Shown here piece by piece: positions 40,381-50,200 of a stretch of 64,000 nt of DNA. The stretch spans positions 279,501 to 343,500 of the forward strand of contig NZ_CP053187.1 of the NCBI RefSeq assembly GCF_013046825.1. The letters are read 5' to 3'. Position numbers and translations under genes: made by a program. The first letter of the stretch is position 1, and each line of letters opens with the position of its first letter. Under the pieces are notes generated by a model. The model did no database searches. It was given only the letters and a program-made list of their open reading frames with translations, and was not told the origin of the DNA. The stretch is from Turicibacter sanguinis (GTDB lineage: Bacteria > Bacillota_I > Bacilli_A > MOL361 > Turicibacteraceae).

Positions 40381-40875
40381 CTATTCATTCATCCGTCTTC
40401 GCAAATACTTAAGCTTGGTCATCTGCTCATCAAAAACCTTCATATCGCCAAGTCGCTTAATCACCTGATTAATCATCCCTTTTTCCTCACTAAACTCGCC
40501 ACTCTCAACCGCCTCTTCGCAGGTAACAATCATCTCACCTAGCATCTGCTGCAGTTTCTCAATGGCAACCTCTTTAACGACCTCGGACTTCGTGTTCACC
40601 AAATTCAAATCCGTCCAAGCAAGAAGAGCGGCATCAAGCTCACCTTCCTCTAAGTACTCCATCATCTCGATTAAAGACTGCATCTGTGCATATAAAGAAG
40701 CATACTCGGGATCGTTACCTTCATTTTGCGCAAACGCAATATAAGAACGTGCCTCCTTAAAATCACCTTCCTCAAGCGCTTCAATCGCCCATCTCATCGA
40801 TTGAACCGCCAAATTCTCAGAACAACCACCTAATAACAAACAACTCATCATCATGAAGACAAAGTATTTTTTCAT
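40381..40875 (-). CDS. Helical lipoprotein with TPR-like repeats
   Basis: 164 aa with lipobox LGGC (Cys 18). The mature part is all-helical, with pairs such as MRWAIEALEEGDFKEARSYI and MMEYLEEGELDAALLAW that resemble tetratricopeptide repeats, so it may bind a protein partner on the outer membrane face. First gene of the two-lipoprotein operon. Family not recognised. Confidence 0.78.
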   Translation of the reverse strand: MKKYFVFMMMSCLLLGGCSENLAVQSMRWAIEALEEGDFKEARSYIAFAQNEGNDPEYASLYAQMQSLIEMMEYLEEGELDAALLAWTDLNLVNTKSEVVKEVAIEKLQQMLGEMIVTCEEAVESGEFSEEKGMINQVIKRLGDMKVFDEQMTKLKYLRRRMNE

Positions 40876-41040
40876 CTCATCGCCTCACGTCATCTTTTAT
40901 TCACTTGAGGATAACATGGATTAATTCAAAATTTTGGCGCATTCTCGAGAAAAATTTTTCTACTTCTGTCTCCTTTTATCAAACAAAAAGAAAACCGCCA
41001 AACGTTGACGGCAGATCACAAAAGCCTATTAAATCAATAA

Positions 41041-41095
41041 AAAAAACGGTGAAACAGACACATCTATTCAGCAAATGTGAAATTTCATCGTTTTT
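41041..41095 (-). terminator. Imperfect hairpin, possible terminator
   Basis: AAAACGGTGAAA and TTTCATCGTTTT arms with inner CACAT/ATGTG pairing and T8 on the minus strand. It could end transcription from the decayed sequence at 41223-41330. The rest of 40876-41401 has no intact gene. Confidence 0.5.
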
Positions 41096-41222
41096 CCTCT
41101 ACTTCTCATAAATCATAACCTCATATGATGTATCAACAATTTCTTTTTGATCATTAATATTTCTCCCAACTGCTAAAGAAGATAACTTAATCCAAAAAAT
41201 ATTTAACGTCACCTTCATTAAA

Positions 41223-41330
41223 TCAAACATCCCAAATAATTTTAGCTGGATTCCCTACATTCAAAAAGGTATCCTCCACTAGTCGAGCAATCCCTTATTA
41301 TAGCCTGATTCGCTATTAAATAAAATGAAA
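41223..41330 (-). pseudogene. Fragment of a hexapeptide-repeat acyltransferase
   Basis: Minus strand reads GIARLVEDTFLNVGNPAKII then WDV and stop at 41223, the usual C-terminal end of left-handed beta-helix O-acetyltransferases (GNPAK-I). Upstream, IANQAIIRD is in another frame, so at least one frameshift is present and the rest of the gene is missing. Confidence 0.4.
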
Positions 41331-41401
41331 CATTTCATTCAATAGCCTGTTATCTCTACTAGCCTGATACGACATGATAAAGCTTATCGTAAAACTAGTG
41401 A

Positions 41402-42328
41402 CTACTCTTCCACATTATTGTCTGTCACCTCAATTAAATCTTCTTTATCTTCTACAACTTTTTGACTGAGTATTTTTATCTCTGATTCTGTACTCCTAAT
41501 TTTCTCCTGAAGTGTCATAATCTGCTGTTGTGCTACTTCAAGCTCTGATTCCATTTTTAGATTCCTCTCGTGTTCTATCATTCCGATTATCAATAAACAT
41601 CCCAGCATAATTCCTACAACCTTCAAACGAAACCTTTTTCTTAATTTAACATAAGAAGTCTGTTGTGCTTTGATTCTTTGTTGTAAACGTCCAAGCATCT
41701 CTTGAACACCTATTCTTTCCTGAGTTTCATAAACCTCAATCGGTTCTGTAATATCCGTAAAAGTCTTCAATAAATTAAATAGGCGATCAATTTCTTCAAG
41801 GGATAAAATTGATTTTCGACTCTTCATCGTCCGATTTAACATAGTTGCTAAATCATAAATCATCACTACATCTTCTTCATGCTCAATCCCATGAGAGTTC
41901 AATCTTAGTTCACACTCCTGATTACTAAAGACAACGACAGATTTCATTGGCTGATTCATGCCCAATTTTCTAAGCGCTCGAATATGATATTCATTCTGAA
42001 ACATAGGATTTAAAAACGTATTATTCTTCACAGTACGAAAGTACTGCGTCCACCGTTTTCCATCTAGATCCCCATAAATAATTCCTTTATAGTTTTTCAC
42101 CTCAAATACATATATCCCCGTTTCATGAATCATCAATAAATCAATTTCTGTCTTTTTCCCGTCAATTGGGACATTCAAATTCATTAAAACTTTAAACTTT
42201 CCTTCAACATATTGTAAGATTTCTGAAAGCACCTCAAATTCTCCAATATAGCCCTTCGCTCGCTCATTTCTTAATTCTTTTTGTCTCTCAACATCTACCC
42301 CTGTTAAATTCTTGTATGCTTGCTTCAT
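41402..42328 (-). CDS. NERD-domain protein with membrane helix and coiled coil
   Basis: 308 aa. The NERD (nuclease-related) domain covers residues about 25-140: GYIGEFEVLSEIL, then EIDLLMIHETGIYVFEVKNYKG with the D...ExK pattern of restriction-like nucleases. A basic helical segment, a membrane helix (about 233-250) and a C-terminal coiled coil (EVAQQQIMTLQEKIRSTESE) follow. Other NERD proteins are suspected DNA-processing enzymes, and some occur with defence genes. No defence partner is visible here. Confidence 0.85.
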   Translation of the reverse strand: MKQAYKNLTGVDVERQKELRNERAKGYIGEFEVLSEILQYVEGKFKVLMNLNVPIDGKKTEIDLLMIHETGIYVFEVKNYKGIIYGDLDGKRWTQYFRTVKNNTFLNPMFQNEYHIRALRKLGMNQPMKSVVVFSNQECELRLNSHGIEHEEDVVMIYDLATMLNRTMKSRKSILSLEEIDRLFNLLKTFTDITEPIEVYETQERIGVQEMLGRLQQRIKAQQTSYVKLRKRFRLKVVGIMLGCLLIIGMIEHERNLKMESELEVAQQQIMTLQEKIRSTESEIKILSQKVVEDKEDLIEVTDNNVEE

Positions 42329-42433
42329 CTCTCTTTCATCCTCCTACCCTACGAATTATAACAAATTTTTCCTAATATTTTATAAATTCATTATGATATA
42401 CGCTTAATTTATCTAAATTCTTTTCTAAATATG

Positions 42434-42462
42434 AAAAAAAACTAGCTACGAAGCTAGTTTTA
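42434..42462 (-). terminator. Terminator of the first SHOCT paralogue
   Basis: Minus strand AAAACTAGCTTCGTAGCTAGTTTT followed by T-run; it overlaps the stop codon. Nearly the same sequence recurs at 43213-43236. Confidence 0.85.
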
Positions 42463-43131
42463 CTTAATAATCTTTCTCTTTTGCGCCTTAAATTCTTCCT
42501 CTGTTAAGACGCCACTACTTCTTAACCTTCCCAAACGTTCGAGTTGTTCAAGCTTCTTCTCATTTAAATCTGTGGCTATCTTTGCACTCCTTTTACTATC
42601 AGGAATAACTTTTACCATACTACCCGAGATAATCAATTCATTACCCGATGAATCATACGCTATATTAATAATCTTATTATATCCATACCATTTGGCATAA
42701 AATCTTAGATGTGCTATTTGTACCCATTTATTTTTGGGAGATGTGACCACTCTAAAATGATACGGTTCTTTCGTTGAATCTATTTTGAAATTTTTGTGGT
42801 ACGTATTTGGAAATGTCTCAATTTCATTATAATCTAACTGAACCTGATTTGCCTTTTTCAATAATTGCGCCCGTACTCTCTCATAACAAGTTTGACACAA
42901 ACAAGGATTATCTTTTGGAACGCCATAACTTTTAATCAATGAATCCAAATCAAAATGATTCGTTAAATAAGGAGGCTCGGATAACTCGTTAATTAGACTT
43001 TTACGATACCCAATATCCCCTTTTAGAAAAGATTTTCGTTTCGCTTCTTTATTACATCTTCCACATCTCGCATTGGCTTCTAAACTAATCTTATTTAATC
43101 CATACGCCACCAATGGCAACCACTCATCCAT
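42460..43131 (-). CDS. Zinc-ribbon/SHOCT-domain protein, paralogue 1
   Basis: 223 aa. An N-terminal CGRCNKEAKRK and later CLCQTCYERV form a split four-Cys site (about residues 23-26 and 76-81). A central beta-rich domain follows (FRVVTSPKNKWVQIAHLRFYAKWYGYNKII), and a C-terminal SHOCT motif ends the protein (LERLGRLRSSGVLTEEEFKAQKRKII). Some 35-40% identical by eye to the gene 100 bp upstream over its whole length. AGGAGG lies 10 bp upstream of the ATG. SHOCT is a short oligomerisation motif; the overall family is not characterised. Confidence 0.82.
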   Translation of the reverse strand: MDEWLPLVAYGLNKISLEANARCGRCNKEAKRKSFLKGDIGYRKSLINELSEPPYLTNHFDLDSLIKSYGVPKDNPCLCQTCYERVRAQLLKKANQVQLDYNEIETFPNTYHKNFKIDSTKEPYHFRVVTSPKNKWVQIAHLRFYAKWYGYNKIINIAYDSSGNELIISGSMVKVIPDSKRSAKIATDLNEKKLEQLERLGRLRSSGVLTEEEFKAQKRKIIK

Positions 43132-43212
43132 CCTCTTAAGTCCTCCTTATTCGTTTACCTCACTTATTAAAACACTTAATAAAGTTTATGCCTAATGAAT
43201 TAAAATAGAATA

Positions 43213-43236
43213 AAAACTAGCTACGAGGCTAGTTTT
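43213..43236 (-). terminator. Terminator of the second SHOCT paralogue
   Basis: AAAACTAGC / GCTAGTTTT hairpin with T5 on the minus strand, a copy of the one at 42434-42462. Confidence 0.82.
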
Positions 43237-43831
43237 ACTTAATAATTTTTTTCTTTTGCACCTCAAACTCTTCTTTAGTTAACACACCACTCTTTAATAA
43301 GTGCCCGAGTTTTTCAAGTCCCATCAATTGTTTGATCCATTTGTCAACATCGTGGCCTGCCTTCTTTTCCTTCACCAAGTGCACCAAACTTCCGGACAAC
43401 TTAATACCGTCCTCAACCGGTGTCTGTCGCAAATTAATCACTGCATTATACCCATTCCAGCAGCCATAAAACTTCACGTGGCTCAGCTTTAACTCTTTCT
43501 CATCCTTTGTTGTCAACACCTCAAACGTATGAATGGGTTGCTCGGACTTTAGCACATACTCGCCCTTAAACGAATTATCAAACACCTTCACATTATGATA
43601 ACGAACCTGCACATCCTCAGCCATCCTAAATAATTCTTCGTGCCATTTCTCATAACAATTTTCACACAGCCAATCGAACTCAAACATTGACTCAAAATCA
43701 AAGCAATCGAACAAATAAGGGGAGTCCTTCAAATCGTTAAGCAACTGCTCTTTGTAATGAACACCATCCTTATAAAACTGCTTTTTCTTGTATTTTTCTC
43801 CACACTCATGACATACCTTATGAAACCCCAT
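43235..43831 (-). CDS. Zinc-ribbon/SHOCT-domain protein, paralogue 2
   Basis: 198 aa. Same layout as paralogue 1: HECGEKYKKKQF and CENCYEKW (four-Cys site, with VCHEC at the start), a beta-rich centre with LSHVKFYGCWNGYNAVINL, and SHOCT end LEKLGHLLKSGVLTKEEFEVQKKKII. The N-terminus is shorter. GAGGG 8 bp upstream favours ATG 43831; ATG 43837 and GTG 43840 are possible. The duplication includes the terminator. Confidence 0.82.
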   Translation of the reverse strand: MGFHKVCHECGEKYKKKQFYKDGVHYKEQLLNDLKDSPYLFDCFDFESMFEFDWLCENCYEKWHEELFRMAEDVQVRYHNVKVFDNSFKGEYVLKSEQPIHTFEVLTTKDEKELKLSHVKFYGCWNGYNAVINLRQTPVEDGIKLSGSLVHLVKEKKAGHDVDKWIKQLMGLEKLGHLLKSGVLTKEEFEVQKKKIIK

Positions 43832-43905
43832 CGCCATCACCCTCTTATTTAAAAGTATGTCAGTCTAATCCAAAAGATGTCTCCATTTATTAACCCCGAC
43901 AAAGA

Positions 43906-43934
43906 TTAACAAAAACATTCATTTATGATATAAT
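43906..43934 (+). promoter_or_regulatory. galU promoter
   Basis: TTAACA (43906-43911), 17 bp, TATAAT (43929-43934), start near 43941 and about 38 nt of leader before ATG. Confidence 0.78.
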
Positions 43935-43978
43935 AGGGTGTCAATAAAACGGGATTATTGGGATAGGAGAGTTAGTTT

Positions 43979-44860
43979 ATGCGCAAACCAGTACGTAAAG
44001 CCGTGATTCCAGCTGCAGGATTTGGAACTCGTTTCTTACCTGCAACAAAATCACAACCAAAAGAGATGTTACCAATCGTTGATAAGCCAACGATTCAGTA
44101 CATTATTGAAGAAGCGATTGCTTCAGGAATTGAAGAAATTTTAATTGTCACAAGTTCAACTAAACGTTCAATTGAAGATCACTTTGATAAATCATATGAA
44201 CTTGAAGATACATTAGCTAAAAAAGGAAAACAAGACATGTTAGAAATGGTTCAAAACATTTCAAATATGGCCCAAATTCATTACATTCGTCAAAAAGAAG
44301 CGAAAGGTTTAGGGCATGCGATTTTATGTGCTAAAACGTTTATCGGTGATGAACCCTTTGCTGTCCTTTTAGGAGACGATATCGTCGTAAACGAAGAAAA
44401 TCCAGCAACAGGGCAATTAATTCGTGCCTACGAAAAAAATGGATGCTCAATCATGGGAGTTCAATCCGTTGCGGATGAGGACGTCTCAAAATACGGAATC
44501 ATGAAACCATCTACTTCATCTAAACCAGATGGACGCTTAGTGAAATTAAGTGGAATGGTTGAAAAACCAAAACAAGAAGAGGCGCCATCTAACTTAGCCG
44601 TGATGGGACGCTACGTCTTAACACCTGAAATCTTCGAAATGTTAGAAACGCAAGAACCAGGAGCAGGTGGAGAAATCCAATTAACAGACGCGATTGACCG
44701 TTTAATGGACCGTCAAGCGGTTTACGCTTACGACTTCGAAGGAAATCGTTACGATGTCGGAGACAAATTCGGCTTCATTAAAGCAACGATCGACTTTGCT
44801 TTAAGCCGCGAAGACTTAAAACACCAAGTAGAAAATTACTTGAAAGAGTTAATGGCATAA
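43979..44860 (+). CDS. galU: UTP-glucose-1-phosphate uridylyltransferase
   Basis: Makes UDP-glucose for glycolipid, teichoic acid and polysaccharide synthesis. The product is 293 aa, standard length. Motifs: [23 protein letters not shown] (nucleotide loop), [10 protein letters not shown] (metal/UDP), [23 protein letters not shown] and [25 protein letters not shown]. Own promoter; no operon partner. It can feed the polysaccharide cluster at 54.3-64 kb. Confidence 0.95.
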   Translation: MRKPVRKAVIPAAGFGTRFLPATKSQPKEMLPIVDKPTIQYIIEEAIASGIEEILIVTSSTKRSIEDHFDKSYELEDTLAKKGKQDMLEMVQNISNMAQIHYIRQKEAKGLGHAILCAKTFIGDEPFAVLLGDDIVVNEENPATGQLIRAYEKNGCSIMGVQSVADEDVSKYGIMKPSTSSKPDGRLVKLSGMVEKPKQEEAPSNLAVMGRYVLTPEIFEMLETQEPGAGGEIQLTDAIDRLMDRQAVYAYDFEGNRYDVGDKFGFIKATIDFALSREDLKHQVENYLKELMA

Positions 44861-45017
44861 TTTCTGTTATACTAAACTACTTATTTAAATAAAATAATGC
44901 CCGAACACCTGTATCATATAATAATTATGTAAATGATATGATTTTAAAGAATCCGTAACAACCAATATCATTTATATAAAGCCTTCTTTAATTAAAAAAG
45001 TCATTCTTCAAATCATT

Positions 45018-45067
45018 TACCCTATTGTGTAGACAATGTAAAAAAGTCTACGCTATAGGGTATTTTT
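45018..45067 (+). terminator. Hairpin, probable galU terminator
   Basis: TACCCTAT...GTAGAC / GTCTAC...TATAGGGTA followed by T5, 158 bp after galU and just before the IS3 remnant. The stretch between (44861-45017) shows only an AAATGATAT/ATATCATTT pairing. Confidence 0.65.
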
Positions 45068-45106
45068 GTTATAATTATATTTATTTAGTTTTTCGGAGGA
45101 GTTAGC

Positions 45107-45407
45107 GTGAACAAAAAGTTATTTACATCAGAAGAAATTGAATAAAATTAAGGCTGAACTTTTAATGTTAAAAGCGGGGAATGAACTATTAAAAAAGTTG
45201 AGACATGTTAGGAAAATACTCGAGTAATTAGTGCAGCACAGAAATTCGAATTAATCCATGAATTAATTAGGAAAGAATCATTCAAATATTTAATCTCTTA
45301 TCTATGCGATTGTTGTGAGGTCTCACAATCGGAATACTATCGCTATTTTTCAATGGCGGCTAAATTAGCTTGTGTAACCCGAAAAGCACATGACGAGGAG
45401 CAATAGT
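45107..45407 (+). mobile_element. Remnant of an IS3-family element (orfA/orfB pieces)
   Basis: After CGGAGGAG a GTG opens NKKLFTSEEIE and stops. A second frame gives IKAELLMLKAGNELLKKL, resembling an orfA leucine-zipper end. A third frame gives AAQKFELIHELIRKESFKYL and CEVSQSEYYRY, resembling the start of orfB. Three frames and missing parts show decay. It abuts the 3' end of the LRR pseudogene. Confidence 0.6.
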
Positions 45408-47102
45408 AACAGTGACTTCATTATCCTTTACCACATAGGAAATATAATCACTTAAGCTTCCCCAAACCTCAATACCATCAAAATCTAATTCTTTTAAATG
45501 GACTGTTCCTGCCTGCGAACCAGTATATACTGGATTATTATAGATATTATATTCTAAGTATCTGTCTTTAATGATTTGAGCTAAAACTAATACATCTTGG
45601 ATTTGATTATTTGCTACATTTAAACTTCATAAAGATGGTAATTTAATCAATAAGCTAATAGGGGTAATATTATTTGAAGAGATATCCAAATAACTTAAAT
45701 ATGTTAATATTTCTAATATAGAAATATCTTCAATCTGATTATTTGAAAGATTTAAATCGTAAACATTTTCTAATGATTGTAACGGCGAAAGCATTGAATT
45801 TTGATTTTTTGATAAATCTAAGATTGCTAATAACCTTAATGGACTTAATGCATCGATATTTTTAATCTGATTATTAGCTATCCTTAATTCAGTTAAATTC
45901 CTAAAAGATTCTAATCCTCTTAAATCCGTAATTCCTTTATTTTACAAATCTAACACCTTCACTTGATTAGCTTCAAACTCCGTAATCATTCCATCCTTAT
46001 CTAAATCAACATCTTGTTCAATCAATGCTAACTTTAAATTTTCATCGTTAAAAGAAATCGTACTCTTTAGGTGAGCAACATTGTAAGGATTTTCATGACC
46101 GTATTGATCATAAATCATCAATTGATTATATTGAGAATGATTTGGTAACACAAGCTTTTGATTCTGTAAGATATAAGTTTGTTCATTTACAATGATTTCT
46201 TTTACATCTAAATTCTCTTTAAAAGTTAATGTTAACTCTTTATCATTAATTGAATATGAAACATAATCATCAACAACAATCCAAACTTCAATATCTTCAA
46301 ACATATCTAGGCCAGAAGGAATCGTCAAATTTTCTAGTTTTACTGCATTTGGATGATCTTCATTATAAAAACAATTTTTCCAGCATTCAAATAAATCTTA
46401 TACTGAGTATCTTGAAGTAGCTTAGCAATTAGCGAAATATCTCTAACAGATTGAACCCCAGACAACATTAAATATTTTAAATTTGTTAAATTACGTAAAG
46501 GTGTAACATCTGATGCTGATGCCATATAAATCTCTAATCTTTCAAGATTGGTTAGATTTTGAAGTGGAGTAAAATCTTCAATAATATTGTAAACTGTACT
46601 AAATTTCTTTAATGATGTTAAGTTTTTAATCGGACTTAAATCAATAACCAAATTAGACGTTATATCTAAAGATTCTAAGTTTACAAAATGCTCCAGTCCC
46701 GATAAACTAGAAAATCGAATACCTTCACCATCATAATCATATAAATTTCCTAAGTTTAAATTTGTTACTACTAATGCTTCTGCATAACTGATTTCTCCAT
46801 CGCCATTTTAATCAATTTTTTGACTTGATAGTGACATTATTTTCTTTCTTTAAGTTTTAATCTGCAAACACAATGTTTTCAATAACCACTTGTGATTCCT
46901 CGATGACTTTTTCTGTTTCTTCTACTACTTCCTCATCATCACCCTCTGTAACCACTATCTCTAATAGATTTTCTTCGGTACTTACGTCCAATAATTCAGC
47001 TCCTTCCTCAACTACGATATGAGCTGTAGGTAATACTGATCCTAATGGACTTAATGTCTGATATAACATTGCCCCTGCCATTAATATGTTTAATCTTTTC
47101 AT
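45400..47102 (-). pseudogene. Decayed leucine-rich-repeat surface protein (internalin-like)
   Basis: From ATG 47102 the first piece has a signal peptide (SPLGSVLPTAHI) and an acidic Glu/Val-rich segment, stopping at 46857. Homologous sequence continues in other frames: an EF-hand-like NGDGEISYAEAL, LRRs at 46340-46651 (LTNLERLEIYMAS, LRNLTNLKYLMLSGV), a beta domain at 45942-46328 ending in a second EF-hand (QDVDLDKDGMITEFEANQV), then more LRRs (NNQIKNIDALSPLRLLAILD) and a last beta domain. At least four stops or shifts break it, and the end is lost at the IS3 remnant near 45400. Once a secreted or surface protein. Confidence 0.8.
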
Positions 47103-47167
47103 CCTCTTTGTCCCTTAATTGTAATAATATTACAATTATCCAAAAAAATCTCTTTGACAAAGAACCT

Positions 47168-47200
47168 AAAAAAGACTAGTCACTAAAGCAACTAGTCTAA
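47168..47200 (-). terminator. Terminator of the repeat-rich surface protein gene
   Basis: Minus strand TTAGACTAGT-loop-ACTAGTCTTTTTT. Confidence 0.85.
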
Positions 47201-47217
47201 TATGTATGCATATTCAA

Positions 47218-50200
47218 TTATTTACGTCTTAACTTTCTTGAGTTAGTAGTAACCCAATTAAATCCTCCAACTGTAATAACTCCAATTCCAATGAACAGAT
47301 ATGCCAATTTTTCTATTCCTGTAATAGGTTTACTAGTTCCCGGTGTATCGGTTGCTGTACTAGGTATCGTTACTGTTCCACTATTGTTTGAATCAATTGG
47401 TTTGTCTGTATCAATTGGTTTGTCTGTATCAGTTGGCTTATCTGTATCAATTGGTTTGTCTGTATCAGTTGGCTTATCTGTATCAGCTGGTTTGTCTGTA
47501 TCAGTTGGCTTATCTGTATCAGTTGGTTTGTCTGTATCAGCTGGTTTGTCTGTATCAGCTGGTTTGTCTGTATCAGTTGGTTTGTCCGTATCAGCTGGTT
47601 TGTCTGTATCAGTTGGTTTGTCTGTATCAATTGGTTTGTCTGTATCAGCTGGTTTGTCTGTATCAGTTGGTTTGTCTGTATCAGTTGGTTTGTCTGTATC
47701 AGTTGGTTTGTCTGTCACAATAAGATTTCCTTGCTCATCTAATTTATAATCATATTTTGCTGATACGATTAAATCATTTAACTCAATTTCTTTAATAGTG
47801 TCATCAAGTTTAATTGTTTTAAAGTTTAAATCAGATGATTGATCAACTTCTATTTTTCCCTCACTTTTAAATCTGATGTCACCTTCACCCGAATTATCAA
47901 AATTAACCACAGAACCATTTTTAATATTAACCTGTGCTCCATCAACGGTTAATGCACGTCCTGTAGAATTTGTAATCGTAAGTTTAGAATTATCTAATGT
48001 AAGATTTAATCCTCCAGCCGTACTATTAATTCCATTATCCTGTCCATTCATTGTTACTGTAGAATTTTTGATATTAATCCTTCCATCTAAAAAACCACGT
48101 ACAGTATTTTCGAAGTTTAAAGTAGAGTCAATAATATTAATCTTTCCAGATATTTTATTACTAGTTTTAATCACTCCTCCAGCTGAACTTCCATCATTAC
48201 TTACATTTAAGATAGAATGATTTTCAATATTTAATGTACTATCATTATATACATAAACTAAAGCATATGGTGAAATATAGTCATTAGCTTGTAATTCAAC
48301 TGCATTTAAAGTTAAGCTAGCACTACTTCCATAATGACCTACTCCTAAGATACAATCTGCATTACCTACAATTCCATCTAAATTAATTTTCCCATTTTTA
48401 AATTTAACATTGGCATTATTCGTAAAAAGATTAGTATCCTTTGTGAACTTTAAAGTGTATCCATTTAAATCAATTGTATAATTCTGTCTATCAATTTCCA
48501 GTGCGTCAGTAAGGATAACATTCCCGTCCAGGATAATTAGACCATTTTCATCACTTTTCCCTAAAAATTGTGTACTAGTCATTTCTCCTGCTACTGGTTT
48601 AGGTGTAATGACAATATTTCCATCCTCATCTAACTCATAGTCATATTTTTCTGAAACAATTAAGTTTCCTAGATTTGTTACGTTAACAGATTCATCAAGT
48701 TTAATTGTTTTAAAGTTTAAATCAGATGAGTGATCAACTTCTATTTTTCCCTCACTTTTAAATAGGATATCCCCCACAAGTGAATTGCTTAAATTAAGTA
48801 CAGAATTATTTTTAACATTAACAGTCGTCTCATTAATTGTTAATGCACGACCGATACTTCCGGTAATAGTAAGTTCAGAATTGTCTACTGTTAGTTCTAA
48901 TCCTCCAATACTACTATTAATCCCGTTACTTAATCCCTTCATATTAACTGTAGAGCCTTTTAGAATTATAGTTCCATCCACAAATCCTCGTGCAGCATTC
49001 TCGAAGTTTAAAGTAGAGTTAGTTACATTTATTTTTCCACTTTTTCCATTACTAGCTTTGATAACTCCTCCAGATAAACTTTTTTCATTTTTTACATTTA
49101 AAATAGAATCATTTTCAATATTTAATGTACTGTCATTATATACATATATTAAAGCATATGGTGATGTATAGTTTTTAGCTTGTAATTCAACTGCATCTAA
49201 AGTTAAGTTTGCATTACTTCCATAATGACCTACCCCTAAAATACAATCTGCATTACCTTTAATATCATCTAAATTAATTGTTCCATTTTCAAATGTAATA
49301 TTAGCATTATTTGTAAAAATGTTAGTATCCTTTGTGAATTTCAAAGTATACCCATTTAAGTCAATTGTATAATTCTTTCCATCAATTTTTAATGCATCAG
49401 CCAAAGTAACATTTCCATCTAAGATAATTCTACCATTTTCATTACTTTTTTCTAAGAATTGTATACTAGTCATTTCTCCTGCTACTAATTTAGGTGTAAG
49501 GATAACACTCCCATCTTTTCCTAACTCGTAGTCATATTTTTCCGATACAATTAACTTTCCTAATTCTGTCTCGTCAATAGCTTCATCAAGTTTAACTGTT
49601 TTAAAGTTTAAATCAGATGATTGATCAACTTCTATTTTTCCCTCACTTTTAAACCTGATGTCACCTTCATCCGAATTATCAAAATTAACTACAGAACCAT
49701 TTTTAATATTAACCTGTGCTCCATCAACGGTTAATGCACGTCCTGTAGAATTTGTAATCGTAAGTTTAGAATTATCTAATGTAAGATTTAATCCTCCAGC
49801 CGTACTATTAATTCCATTATCCTGTCCATCCATTGTTACTGTAGAATTTTTGATATTAATCCTTCCATCTAAAAAACCACGTACAGTATTTTCGAAGTTT
49901 AAAGTAGAGTCAATAATATTAATCTTTCCAGATATTTTATTACTAGTTTTAATCACTCCTCCAGCTGAACTTCCATCATTACTTACATTTAAAATAGAAT
50001 GATTTTCAATATCTAATGTACTGTCATTATATACATATATTAAAGCATATGGTGAAATATAGTTATTAGCTTGTAATTCAACTGCATTTAAAGTTAAGCT
50101 AGCACTACTTCCATAATGACCTACTCCTAAGATACAATCTGCATTACCTACAATTCCATCTAAATCGATTTTTCCATTTTTAAATGTAACATCAGCATTA

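Noticed and set aside
47388-47716. Possible CRISPR-like 18-bp array
   Set aside because: Units are contiguous, in frame, and encode the DTDKPx stalk of the surface protein.
47291-47749. Plus-strand ORFs across the stalk repeat
   Set aside because: They arise from the stop-free 18-bp period, have no RBS, and lie antisense to a gene with signal peptide and anchor.
47876-50002. Plus-strand ORFs within the 891-bp repeats
   Set aside because: Antisense shadows that recur because the coding sequence itself is repeated.
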